A DNA stretch of 6,365 nucleotides from Planctomycetota bacterium (GTDB taxonomy: Bacteria > Planctomycetota > Phycisphaerae > Sedimentisphaerales > SM23-30): NCBI GenBank assembly GCA_029573975.1, contig JAKQBU010000033.1, forward strand, positions 1 to 6,365, given 5' to 3'. The position numbers and the translations under genes are program-made. This document shows positions 1 to 6,184 of the stretch, piece by piece (the stretch's first letter is position 1; each line of letters starts with the position of its first letter). The notes beneath the pieces were generated by a model. It was given only the letters and a program-made list of their open reading frames with translations, did no database searches and was not told where the DNA came from.

Positions 1-2378
1 GCTGTGCCGTTGTCGGGATTGGGATCGATACAGTCCGTATAGCTATCCGGTTTCCAGTGTTCCCAGAGTTTTCCATTGGCTCCCACCATGGAGACCGACT
101 CGTTCATCCAGAAACGCAGGAAGTTCGGCACGTCGTCTTGCAACAGGTAGATATTGGCATTAAAAGACCACTTCGGCAGCTCTCCATAAGTTATCCAGAA
201 CCATGCGTCGGCGGTGGGAAGTCCCGCTTTCTTCCGTGCATCTTCTAACTCCCGCACGACTTTCACTGACGTTCCGCTCTCCTCCATCACGTCCAGGGTG
301 TTCACCATTCTGGCATCGTTGGCCTCCAGCACAGAAGATGGCGAGGCCAGCGGCAATGCCCCGAGCATGACATCTAACGGCCCACCTCCACTATATTGGG
401 GCGCGCCCAACTCGGTGATCATCAGGCCTTGTCCATATGCCTTCCAGGGGATATAGCTGCGGTACGTCCCATCGCGCATAAGTCGTACCGGCGACAGGGC
501 CACGTCGCGTTCCACGGCTCGTTGGATGTCGGCACGGAAGGCTTCCGCCTCAGCACGGTACTTCCCTCCGGCGGGTGGATCGAACTCCATCATCACGTCG
601 GCGAAACGGCTCAAGCCCTGGAGGGCAAACACGTTGTCGAAGTAGTACCAGTGCCAATCGCAGGCCGGGAGGGCGTAATCACCCATGAAACAGGGCGGCA
701 TGAGACCGACGACATGGAGATCCCTCCGGTTCGGAATGTCCTGCATGTAAACATTGCGCTCGCGGATGATCCAGTCGGCCGCCGCCTGCAAACGGGCGCG
801 GTTGCGCTGGAACCACTCCTTGTCACCGGTCAGAAAGAAGCGTTCCATCATCGAGAACATGAGCCTTCCCGTCGAGCAGTGCGTGCCTTCATGGCTGTAT
901 CCCATGTCGTGCCGCATGGCCTTCGCCCATTCCAGCGAACCACTGGGATCGGTATAATCCCCGTCCGACTTCACGCCCGGGGAGGCCAGGAAGTAGTCAT
1001 AGATCTTGGCTGCCTCGTCATGCAGGCCGACCATCTCCATGGCATGGGCGACCGGAGCCACTTCAGCAGCGAGATTGCCCCACATGTGCCTGCCCCGCAA
1101 CTGATCGGTGGCGGTCCGCCACATATCGACCCAGCGTTGATCCGGGAGTTGGACCTGCATGGCAGGCTCGGGGGTCGGCGGGAAGGGCGGCACCGCCGTC
1201 CCGGCCGGACAACGCCACAACCGGACCTCGCGCAGAACCTCATCCCAGGAGGCCGCCTCGCGATGCTCACGGACCCGTTGGCGGACGCTCTTGAGGTTCT
1301 TGGCCGCCAGATCCCCGGCATACTGCCGCGCAGTTACTCCGCTGCCGGCCTTCGTCACAAAAACACCATGCTCCGGCATCAAAATCGAGCCTTTCTCCAG
1401 ATCGCTGATACGAAACGTAAAACCCGCCGTATTCGTCCAGACCGTCACCCGGCTATCCAGACCCGGCCGGCTGTTCGGGGCGTACAGCACCGGCAGCACA
1501 ATACCCCGCCGGCCCTCGCCCGCCGCCTGTGACTGCCACCGGTCCCCGCCCGTCACCTTCGTTCCCTTATCCTCCGCCAGGGCCGCCGCCGGCCCGGTCA
1601 GCGCCACATGCGTCTCAATCCGGCCTTCCAGCTCCGACTTCTCGGTTTCCGGCTGGAAGCCCCACTCGATCTCCACATCCATCCGCTGCCACTGCCCCAG
1701 GCTCGGCCCGGTAATCCGGATATCCGGCACCGCCGGTTTATCTCCCGATTGGCTCCCCTCACAAAAAACCGCCACCATCTCCGTCGCCGCATCCACCTGC
1801 GTACTGTACGCCCAGTCCATCTTTACGCCCGGTTCGCTTTTGTATATCCACGTCCGCCCATCGGCTGATACCTCCGGATTCCCCATAATCCTGTCCACCG
1901 TCCAGCCGAACCAGCCCCACGCCGTCGGATACACCCGCACCTCCACCGCCTCCCGCGCGGGAATCTTCCCCGCCTCCGCCGGCCAGTGCAGCTCCACCTG
2001 ATAGTCCACCAGCCAGCCCGTCCACAGCAGCCCCGCCAGCAGCTCACCCTTCGGCTGGGGCGGCAGCGGACTGAGCAGATCCGGCTGATTATAATAAATG
2101 CTCTTCAGGTCCTCCGGTTTCATTTCGTAATACGCCGTCCGGTACACCCTGTTGATCCGCTCCAGCCGCCGCGGGATAAAATACGCCTCCGGCCTCTGCT
2201 GCACCGCCTGGTCCGCCCGCCATTCATACGTCCACGGAGAAATCTCCACCGCCTGCCCCGCCCTCTGCTCCAACTGATCCTTCTCCACCACCCCCAGCGC
2301 CCCCTGGCCTGCATACAAAACCCCCGCCGCCATCGCCAATACCAATACAACGGCCCTCTTCGTGGTTCGCTTGCTCAT
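1..2378 (-). CDS. Secreted protein with six-hairpin glycosidase-like C-terminal half (3' end beyond window)
   Basis: Reading leftward from the ATG at 2378-2376, all 792 complete codons are open to the left edge, so the true C-terminus is missing. Residues 1-23 look like a Sec signal peptide: a basic start (KRTTKR), then a hydrophobic stretch AVVLVLAMAAGVLYA, with cleavage likely after A23. Residues about 105-380 are rich in beta-type sequence. A proline-rich linker (PPFPPTPEP, near 395-405) follows. From about 413 the sequence is helical. The stretch around residues 494-537 (YSHEGTH, then FFLTGDKEWF, then AADWIIRER) and residues 724-774 (DAWFWITYGE, FWMNES, LWEHWKP) resemble (alpha/alpha)6-toroid glycoside hydrolases, in which a gain-of-LTGD helix pair recurs. 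A sugar-active role outside the cytoplasm is inferred; substrate and CAZy family are not identifiable. A ribosome site AAGGA (2384-2388) sits 5 nt before the ATG, supporting this start. Codons are strongly GC-rich. It could also be a non-catalytic toroid protein. Confidence 0.85.
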   Translation of the reverse strand, partial: MSKRTTKRAVVLVLAMAAGVLYAGQGALGVVEKDQLEQRAGQAVEISPWTYEWRADQAVQQRPEAYFIPRRLERINRVYRTAYYEMKPEDLKSIYYNQPDLLSPLPPQPKGELLAGLLWTGWLVDYQVELHWPAEAGKIPAREAVEVRVYPTAWGWFGWTVDRIMGNPEVSADGRTWIYKSEPGVKMDWAYSTQVDAATEMVAVFCEGSQSGDKPAVPDIRITGPSLGQWQRMDVEIEWGFQPETEKSELEGRIETHVALTGPAAALAEDKGTKVTGGDRWQSQAAGEGRRGIVLPVLYAPNSRPGLDSRVTVWTNTAGFTFRISDLEKGSILMPEHGVFVTKAGSGVTARQYAGDLAAKNLKSVRQRVREHREAASWDEVLREVRLWRCPAGTAVPPFPPTPEPAMQVQLPDQRWVDMWRTATDQLRGRHMWGNLAAEVAPVAHAMEMVGLHDEAAKIYDYFLASPGVKSDGDYTDPSGSLEWAKAMRHDMGYSHEGTHCSTGRLMFSMMERFFLTGDKEWFQRNRARLQAAADWIIRERNVYMQDIPNRRDLHVVGLMPPCFMGDYALPACDWHWYYFDNVFALQGLSRFADVMMEFDPPAGGKYRAEAEAFRADIQRAVERDVALSPVRLMRDGTYRSYIPWKAYGQGLMITELGAPQYSGGGPLDVMLGALPLASPSSVLEANDARMVNTLDVMEESGTSVKVVRELEDARKKAGLPTADAWFWITYGELPKWSFNANIYLLQDDVPNFLRFWMNESVSMVGANGKLWEHWKPDSYTDCIDPNPDNGT

Positions 2379-2447
2379 GGTTTTCCTTTCTTTTTGTAGG
2401 TGTGATATACAAAACTTTTTATCTTTCAGCATCGTTTAGACGACGCG

Positions 2448-2476
2448 ATTCTATCCGGAGGATGCTGTCATGTCAA
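2448..2476 (-). promoter_or_regulatory. Sigma70-type promoter of the secreted protein gene
   Basis: On the minus strand, TTGACA (2476-2471) is followed after exactly 17 bp by TAGAAT (2453-2448). This is a full -35 match and a 5/6 -10 match at the optimal spacing. Transcription would start near 2441, giving a leader of about 60 nt before the ATG at 2378. A 7-bp inverted repeat with one G-T pair (2430-2447, GCATCGT / ACGACGC around TTAG) overlaps the predicted start and could be an operator or a leader hairpin; that role is inference. Confidence 0.7.
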
Positions 2477-2570
2477 CATTTTCTGCCTAAACCCGCTCCC
2501 GCCATAACGTATAATTTCGCAACAGGTTACTTCATATGCCATTCCACCGCCCGCCCGCCATTCCACCAAA

Positions 2571-2596
2571 GCCCCCAACTTTATGTTGGGGGTTAT
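2571..2596 (+). repeat. CCCCCAAC hairpin repeat, copy 1
   Basis: CCCCCAAC (2572-2579) pairs perfectly with GTTGGGGG (2585-2592) around the loop TTTAT. The preceding bases (CATTC, then AAAGCC) match those before the second, degenerate copy at 3514-3552, so this is a repeat family and not a chance hairpin. No U-tract follows on either strand, so it is not an obvious intrinsic terminator. Confidence 0.7.
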
Positions 2597-2602
2597 AGTC
2601 GC

Positions 2603-2657
2603 AGGGTCGGTCCCGATAAACATCGGAATTGCCGGCGCGGAATATGTAATTCTTATC
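2603..2657 (+). repeat. AGGGTCGG...GCGGAATATG repeat, copy 1
   Basis: This element shares AGGGTCGG (2603-2610) and a 27-nt block (2631-2657) with the copy at 3097-3141; the blocks differ at one position. The spacer between the two parts is 20 nt here and 10 nt in the other copy, and it carries a CCGAT/ATCGG stem (2613-2626). The varying insert inside fixed flanks suggests a modular repeat. Confidence 0.75.
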
Positions 2658-2679
2658 TTTTGTTAAAAAAACTCTTTTC

Positions 2680-2708
2680 TTATCTGCACTGCGTTTATCT
2701 GCGGATAA
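2680..2708 (-). repeat. CCGCNGAT repeat, A version
   Basis: Read on the minus strand this begins TTATCCGCAGATAAACGCAG and ends GCAGATAA. It matches the plus-strand element at 3138-3164 when the three variable positions are read as A here and C there. Elements of this degenerate, roughly 11-bp-period type are scattered in many environmental bacterial genomes (from memory); function unknown. Confidence 0.6.
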
Positions 2709-2823
2709 ATTTCTTTATTTTTTCTTATCTCACATTTCAACCAGTGCCCATCATTCACGTCCCTATTCCCATTCCATCACCCGATTATTATTCACGCTAC
2801 GATTGCCATTCCATCGCCCGATG

Positions 2824-2850
2824 GTCATTCCTGCGCGAGCAGGAATCCAG
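2824..2850 (+). repeat. REP-like hairpin, solitary A-type copy
   Basis: A perfect 8-bp inverted repeat ATTCCTGC / GCAGGAAT (2827-2846) around the loop GCGA, flanked by GTC on the left and CCAG on the right. The asymmetric flanks define an orientation shared by all five copies in the window. A CCATTCCATCGCCCG motif (2806-2820) lies just upstream, and a variant of it also precedes the copy at 2932. Unlike the other A-type copies, no B-type hairpin follows. Confidence 0.85.
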
Positions 2851-2930
2851 GTTTCTCTTCCATTCCATATACCCGTTTTCACCTCGATCCGAAACGGTCG
2901 ATACTTATAACCACTCCACCGCCCGTCGGT

Positions 2931-3018
2931 CATTCCTGCGCAAGCAGGAATCCAGCATTAAAACACCATCGCCGTAGGCGATACCTCTGTCATTCCCGCG
3001 CAGGCGGGAATCCATCTT
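2931..3018 (+). repeat. Composite REP-like module, copy 1
   Basis: Three hairpins in a row: A type ATTCCTGC-GCAA-GCAGGAAT (2932-2951), a central ATCGCC-GTA-GGCGAT (2968-2982), and B type ATTCCCGC-GCAG-GCGGGAAT (2992-3011). All stems are perfect. The A and B hairpins are 40 nt apart. The whole 88-nt unit recurs at 3374-3462 with most differences in loops or linkers. This resembles bacterial interspersed mosaic elements, which are pairs of REP palindromes, except that the two palindromes here point the same way. Confidence 0.85.
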
Positions 3019-3096
3019 TTGTTCTGAGTTCAGCCTTTAGGCTGTCTTTCTCCGGCTGGCACCTTCCTGACGCAGGTAGGGAGTTGTTTTAAGAGT

Positions 3097-3141
3097 AGGG
3101 TCGGCAACTTGTTTGCCGACGCGGAATATGTAATTCTTATC
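3097..3141 (+). repeat. AGGGTCGG...GCGGAATATG repeat, copy 2
   Basis: Second copy of the element at 2603-2657. Here the inner part forms a perfect 8-bp stem GTCGGCAA / TTGCCGAC (3100-3107 with 3113-3120) around a 5-nt loop, followed by the conserved 27-nt block (3115-3141). It runs directly into the CCGCNGAT element. Confidence 0.75.
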
Positions 3142-3164
3142 CGCCGATCAACGCCGATGAAGGC
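3138..3164 (+). repeat. CCGCNGAT repeat, C version
   Basis: Reads TTATCCGCCGATCAACGCCG followed by ATGAAGGC on the plus strand. It is the same pattern as the minus-strand element at 2680-2708 with C at each variable position. It overlaps the end of the preceding conserved block by the bases TTATC. Confidence 0.55.
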
Positions 3165-3253
3165 AGTCATTCCTGTAGGGTAGGGCTTGCCCCGCCGTTT
3201 CCCGTCCGTCCTCATACCATGTCCCACATATCGAACGCCCGCACGCTGGGTGG

Positions 3254-3280
3254 CACCTTTCCACCGCAGGTGGAGAGGTG
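3254..3280 (+). repeat. Strong 12-bp hairpin (CACC...GGTG)
   Basis: CACCTTTCCACC (3254-3265) pairs with GGTGGAGAGGTG (3269-3280) around GCA, with 11 Watson-Crick pairs and one T-G pair. The surrounding wording TGGCACCTT...CGCAGGT also occurs at about 3056-3078 in a weaker form, marking another small repeat family. No T-run follows on either strand. Confidence 0.65.
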
Positions 3281-3373
3281 GTCTTGTCTATCTCCATAGT
3301 ATCTGCCGTAGCGCCCAACGGAAGCGTCTGCTTGCCAATTCACCTCGCGTCGTAATGGTGCAGGCCAGCCTGC

Positions 3374-3462
3374 CATTCCTGCACAAGCAGGAATCCAGGA
3401 TTTAAATCCTCATCGCCGCCTGCGATACCTTTGTCATCCCCGCGCAGGCGGGAATCCATCTT
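3374..3462 (+). repeat. Composite REP-like module, copy 2
   Basis: Repeats the module at 2931-3018: A hairpin ATTCCTGC-ACAA-GCAGGAAT (3375-3394), central ATCGC/GCGAT stem, and B hairpin (3436-3455) with one C-A mismatch in an otherwise identical stem. The A and B hairpins are 41 nt apart. The linker also contains a perfect 14-nt palindrome AGGATTTAAATCCT (3397-3410) that copy 1 lacks. The order and spacing of the hairpins are kept. Confidence 0.85.
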
Positions 3463-3513
3463 CCCATCTTCCGTTCTCATACCATGCCCCCATATTCTGG
3501 CTTATCGTTTGTC

Positions 3514-3552
3514 GGTCATTCTACGAAAGCCCCCAACTTCATGTTCGGGATT
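3514..3552 (+). repeat. CCCCCAAC hairpin repeat, copy 2 (degenerate)
   Basis: CATTCTACGAAAGCCCCCAA and the following CTTCATGTTCGGGATTAT match the element around 2559-2596, but the right arm has lost part of its complementarity (GTTCGGG in place of GTTGGGGG), so only a weak stem remains. Confidence 0.6.
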
Positions 3553-3570
3553 ATGCCTTTTGCCGCCGTG

Positions 3571-3597
3571 CCTGCCCCCGACCTTGTCGAGGGCAGG
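3571..3597. repeat. 12-bp inverted repeat downstream of the DUF262 gene
   Basis: CCTGCCCCCGAC (3571-3582) pairs with GTCGAGGGCAGG (3586-3597) around CTT, with one mismatch. It lies about 125 bp past the DUF262 stop codon and could shield the 3' end of its mRNA, but no T-run follows on the minus strand, so an intrinsic terminator is not supported. It is a further palindrome family of this intergenic region. Confidence 0.6.
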
Positions 3598-3723
3598 AAT
3601 CAACTTTATTATCTTCTATATTCACTTTTGTAGTTATACACTTTCGGTTTTCCCATTCTACCGGTCCATTTTGTACAACTATTTCATTCTGGTATATTGA
3701 ATGCCGAAAATTTCTGTTGCTTT

Positions 3724-5520
3724 TTACAGGTTCTCAAAATACGTTCTAATTTTTTGTGCCATCAGATACCGTCTTTCTTTCAAGAATTCTTCATAATCTG
3801 GGATCTTCGCTTCCAATACATTTTCTGGCACGCAATTCATTCGAAGATTGTCCCGCAAATCCTTTCCGTTCATAATGCCGCCGTAATATTTTACACCGCC
3901 ATTGCATTGTTCCCTTAGTTTTGCAAAATATTCATTGGGCGATTGGTCCCCAATGGTAATGTTAATCTCATTTTGGGTAAGCACAAAATTGGCAATCTGG
4001 TTGTAACGGCCTTTCTGAAATCCTATTTTTTTTAGATAATTCTTGGGGTACAGATGATGCACATCGCAGCGATTGAGAATCAGATCCCGCACAGATATAT
4101 CACGGGAAAGAAATCCCATGTCGTTAAGTTTAACCTGTGCCGCTTGATACACCATGAAATAGGGGCTTTTGCTGGAAGAAGTCTCCATCTCCTGGGGTAA
4201 CAGGGTGGACCAGAAACTATCCGAAAGCTGAGCGTTTACCACCGCATCTACATAAGCTGTCAATCCCTGTCCATCAATCTGGCGTATATCATAATCAAAG
4301 GCCGTTTCGGGAGTTCCGGCATACCTTCCGGTAAGAATACTCATCACATACCAGCGACGTACCAGGTGTTCGATATCGTCGGGATGGAGGTTTTCCGCCC
4401 GGCCCAACAAGTAAATAATATAGGCAAAGTTGACGGCATTCTGACCGCCAATCAGATCGCTGGTTATAAACCCTGCCGAACGAAGAATCATCACAAACCG
4501 CTCAAAATGAGTCTGATTCATGAAATTAAGAATTCCTTTTTTCAACCGTGCAAAGGATTGTTCTGCAATGGCTTCTTCATATTGCTTGGTTTCAAAATTT
4601 CTGCCGGATAGTAATGCTACCAGATCTTGAAGTTTCCCGCGCCGAAATTCGGAAGTAAAGGCTACCCGCAGCATATCGGTATAAGCAGGGTCATAAATAT
4701 CATCGTTGACATCTTTGATCCATGCCATCTTTGGAAAAAACTCAGATGCGGCAAAGGTTCGATCCCCTTCTTTGATTTTCCCAAAGAATTCCGGCGCCAC
4801 TGCCAAATGGCAGAAATAATCAATCGCTTTTCGCAAAACATTCCCGCCATAGCTGGCATTGGCTGCAATTTTAGACATGGCAAAATCCGCCTGGGAAAGC
4901 TCTGCTCCCGCGGAATTGACCCGGATAAAGATCTCCGTCACGGTTTCAATATCAAGCTCTTCCGCCAGGTCAATTATCCCCACATGGTTATTGATAATTT
5001 TCCTAAGTTTTTCCAGTACTTTAGAGGTAAATCGCTTATCGGCATTCGGATTATTGTGCGAATATTGATCCGTTAAATCGGTTAAGCTGGAATCAGGAGC
5101 AAATACGTCTGCAACATCATATATCCAGGCAGGATTCTTTTGAATCGCCGGATTTGCTACTTCAAACTTTTCTTCGATAGGATGAAACGCAATTCGAATG
5201 CGGACGGTCTCATAATCCTTGGTGAGCACTTCACGCCCCAGCAATGCCGCCCTCAGAGCCGTTACCCGTTGCTGTCCATCAATCAGGATACGCTTCCCAG
5301 CCGAATGGGTGCCGTCTTTCAAACGCACGGTAGGATTCCGCCAGGCAATCAAATAGCCGACCGGATACCCCTGGTATAACGAATCCAATAAATTACGTAC
5401 TTTGGTTGCCTCCCAGACAAATGGACGTTGAATTTCAGGAATAGCAATCTCTCCGGATTTTACCCACGTCAATAGCGTTTCTATCGGATGCGGGGTAACA
5501 GAATATCGTTGAGTGCTCAA
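3724..5520 (-). CDS. DUF262/HNH nuclease of the GmrSD/SspE/BrxU group, probable anti-phage protein
   Basis: A complete 598-residue protein. The N-terminal DUF262 (ParB-like) domain shows [11 protein letters not shown] (27-37), the signature IDGQQR (80-85) and [16 protein letters not shown] (198-213). In this family the DGQQR loop handles nucleotide or modification sensing. A helical middle follows (about 215-470). The C-terminus has [10 protein letters not shown] (484-493) and [12 protein letters not shown] (509-520), an HNH-type nuclease core with H488/H489 and downstream asparagines as likely catalytic or metal residues; the exact assignment is inference. Known relatives (type IV GmrSD, BrxU, and SspE of phosphorothioate systems) cut modified or unmodified phage DNA in the cytoplasm. 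The single-chain layout matches BrxU or fused GmrSD. No ssp, dnd or BREX partner is visible. The start is TTG: no ATG lies in frame between the upstream in-frame stop and this codon, and AAGGAG sits 10 nt before it. Codons are visibly more AT-rich than in the secreted protein gene, suggesting transfer. The DNA modification it senses cannot be told. Confidence 0.9.
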   Translation of the reverse strand: MSTQRYSVTPHPIETLLTWVKSGEIAIPEIQRPFVWEATKVRNLLDSLYQGYPVGYLIAWRNPTVRLKDGTHSAGKRILIDGQQRVTALRAALLGREVLTKDYETVRIRIAFHPIEEKFEVANPAIQKNPAWIYDVADVFAPDSSLTDLTDQYSHNNPNADKRFTSKVLEKLRKIINNHVGIIDLAEELDIETVTEIFIRVNSAGAELSQADFAMSKIAANASYGGNVLRKAIDYFCHLAVAPEFFGKIKEGDRTFAASEFFPKMAWIKDVNDDIYDPAYTDMLRVAFTSEFRRGKLQDLVALLSGRNFETKQYEEAIAEQSFARLKKGILNFMNQTHFERFVMILRSAGFITSDLIGGQNAVNFAYIIYLLGRAENLHPDDIEHLVRRWYVMSILTGRYAGTPETAFDYDIRQIDGQGLTAYVDAVVNAQLSDSFWSTLLPQEMETSSSKSPYFMVYQAAQVKLNDMGFLSRDISVRDLILNRCDVHHLYPKNYLKKIGFQKGRYNQIANFVLTQNEINITIGDQSPNEYFAKLREQCNGGVKYYGGIMNGKDLRDNLRMNCVPENVLEAKIPDYEEFLKERRYLMAQKIRTYFENL

Positions 5521-5530
5521 TTGAATTTCA

Positions 5531-5536
5531 CTCCTT
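5531..5536 (-). promoter_or_regulatory. Ribosome binding site supporting the TTG start of the DUF262 gene
   Basis: AAGGAG on the minus strand, 10 nt upstream of TTG (5520-5518). The frame is open further upstream only to a TGA, with no ATG or GTG in between, so this site decides the start. A TTG start with slightly long spacing hints at modest translation, fitting a nuclease kept at low level. Confidence 0.7.
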
Positions 5537-5578
5537 AAGTACCCAATCGCCTTACATAAACCATGCCGTCACCGGATC

Positions 5579-5608
5579 AATATAATCCTCCCTATGTTTG
5601 CCTGTCAA
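5579..5608 (-). promoter_or_regulatory. Sigma70-type promoter of the DUF262 gene
   Basis: TTGACA (5608-5603) and TATATT (5584-5579) on the minus strand are separated by 18 bp. Transcription would start near 5572, giving a leader of about 50 nt that contains the AAGGAG site. The gene therefore appears to be expressed as its own unit. No clear operator palindrome is seen around it. Confidence 0.65.
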
Positions 5609-5770
5609 CTATATCCTTTGTTTGTTTTGTTCCACCATAATTCCCCGAACACCCCTGATTCCGTCGGCCTCTCCGCCCCGCGCCAGCCACGGGGGGAAAC
5701 CGGCATTCCATACGCCCGAGCCGGAAATATCCTCCTGACCAACCGTCTAGTCCTCCAACCACGAGGCGCT

Positions 5771-5949
5771 GGGATGGCTATCACTTTCACCCTCTTACTC
5801 CGCCCTGCCACAATTCCTTTTCTTTCCTTCGTGGCCTTCGTGTTTTTCGTGGTAAATCTCTTCTTTTTCGCTCATTCCGCAGCGACCAGCGGTGGGGGGG
5901 CTATCACTTTGCCAGCCATCCCCGCATCGATCTGCTGTGATGCCATCAC
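5771..5949 (+). repeat. GGCTATCACTTT repeats and a GTGATG/CATCAC palindrome
   Basis: GGCTATCACTTT occurs at 5776-5787 and 5899-5910, each preceded by a G-rich stretch (GGGAT, and a seven-G run at 5894-5900). A related TGCCATCACTCTT (5941-5953) overlaps a perfect 13-nt inverted repeat GTGATG-C-CATCAC (5937-5949). These look like three diverged copies of one small element; function unknown. Confidence 0.45.
5826..5852 (-). repeat. CACGAA short-period repeat
   Basis: On the minus strand CACGAA occurs three times at spacings of 10 and 9 bp (CCACGAAAAA, CACGAAGGC, CACGAAGG). This is a recognisable non-coding repeat of environmental bacterial genomes that is often mis-called as a small HEKHEGHEG-type protein. 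A related GAAGG/ACGAAG/GGGAAG series follows on the same strand at 5951-5977. Confidence 0.6.
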
Positions 5950-5989
5950 TCTTCCCTGTCTTCGTTGCCTTCTGTTCAAAATCCTCCCT

Positions 5990-6024
5990 CTTATTCGCGT
6001 CCATTCACGCAAATTCGCGGTTAA
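5990..6024 (-). repeat. CGCGAAT short-period repeat
   Basis: On the minus strand CCGCGAATT, GCGTGAATGGA and CGCGAATAAG follow each other at roughly 10-11 bp. It is built like the CCGCNGAT elements in the other intergenic region, with G in place of A or C next to the core, and it borders the phased T-tract array. Confidence 0.55.
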
Positions 6025-6047
6025 AATCTCCTCTTCCTCCCGTCCGA

Positions 6048-6184
6048 TTTTTACTGTGTTTTGCTATACATTTATCTATGTTTTCCCCATGTTTTATATG
6101 GCTTTCTTCATCTTTTATTACACTTTATCCAACTTTTACCTAATCGTTACATCTTAACATTTTTTTACCCATCTTATCCATTTT
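6048..6184. other. Helically phased T-tract (A-tract) array, predicted curved DNA
   Basis: Runs of three or more T on the plus strand start at 6048, 6059, 6071, 6081, 6092, 6103, 6113, 6124 and 6134, so the steps are 11, 12, 10, 11, 11, 10, 11 and 10 bp. Further tracts at 6160-6166 and 6181-6184 extend the array less regularly. A-tracts repeated once per helical turn are known to bend DNA strongly, so this should be a curved segment. A curve-binding protein site, an upstream promoter element for a gene to the right, or a decayed short-period repeat are possible. No coding frame is credible here. Confidence 0.65.

Larger units (their letters stand above)
2539..3600. repeat. Intergenic mosaic of palindromic repeats
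   Basis: The 1,345-bp gap between the two genes has no convincing coding frame. It is built from short palindromic repeat families that recur within it: REP-like ATTCCTGC/ATTCCCGC hairpins, a CCCCCAAC/GTTGGGGG hairpin, a GCCGRCGCGG-AATATGTAAT element, a CCGCNGAT element, a CACC/GGTG hairpin, and a short leader-like motif CCATTCCAYCRCCCG at 2539-2553, 2769-2783 and 2806-2820, with a variant at 2911-2925. The pattern resembles REP/BIME clusters, where mobile palindromes accumulate between genes. No transposase lies in the window. Confidence 0.8.

Noticed and set aside
396..1532. 378-codon plus-strand frame, and other long plus-strand frames up to about 2400
   Set aside because: They lie opposite the continuous 792-codon minus frame, have no ribosome site, and are Arg/Pro/His-rich as expected for the antisense of a GC-rich gene.
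2402..2977. 191-codon plus-strand frame
   Set aside because: It is assembled from repeats; the peptide contains FLREQESR and FLRKQESS, which are translations of the REP-like hairpins. No ribosome site is seen.
3030..3227. 65-codon minus-strand frame and neighbouring small frames at 3187-3405 and 3431-3700
   Set aside because: They cross several repeat elements and show no start signal or protein-like pattern.
2824..3455. CRISPR array
   Set aside because: The repeats are only about 20-27 bp, vary in sequence, are irregularly spaced, and no cas gene is present.
3571..3597. Rho-independent terminator of the DUF262 gene
   Set aside because: The stem is strong but no T-run follows it on the minus strand.
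4627..5076. 149-codon plus-strand frame and other frames inside the DUF262 gene
   Set aside because: They are antisense to a well-supported conserved protein.
5795..6004. 69-codon minus-strand frame containing YHEKHEGHEG
   Set aside because: This is the translation of the CACGAA and ACGAAG repeats, a common false protein.
5594..6157. 187-codon plus-strand frame with a Phe-rich apparent membrane segment
   Set aside because: The hydrophobicity comes from T-rich repeats and the T-tract array; no ribosome site precedes the ATG.
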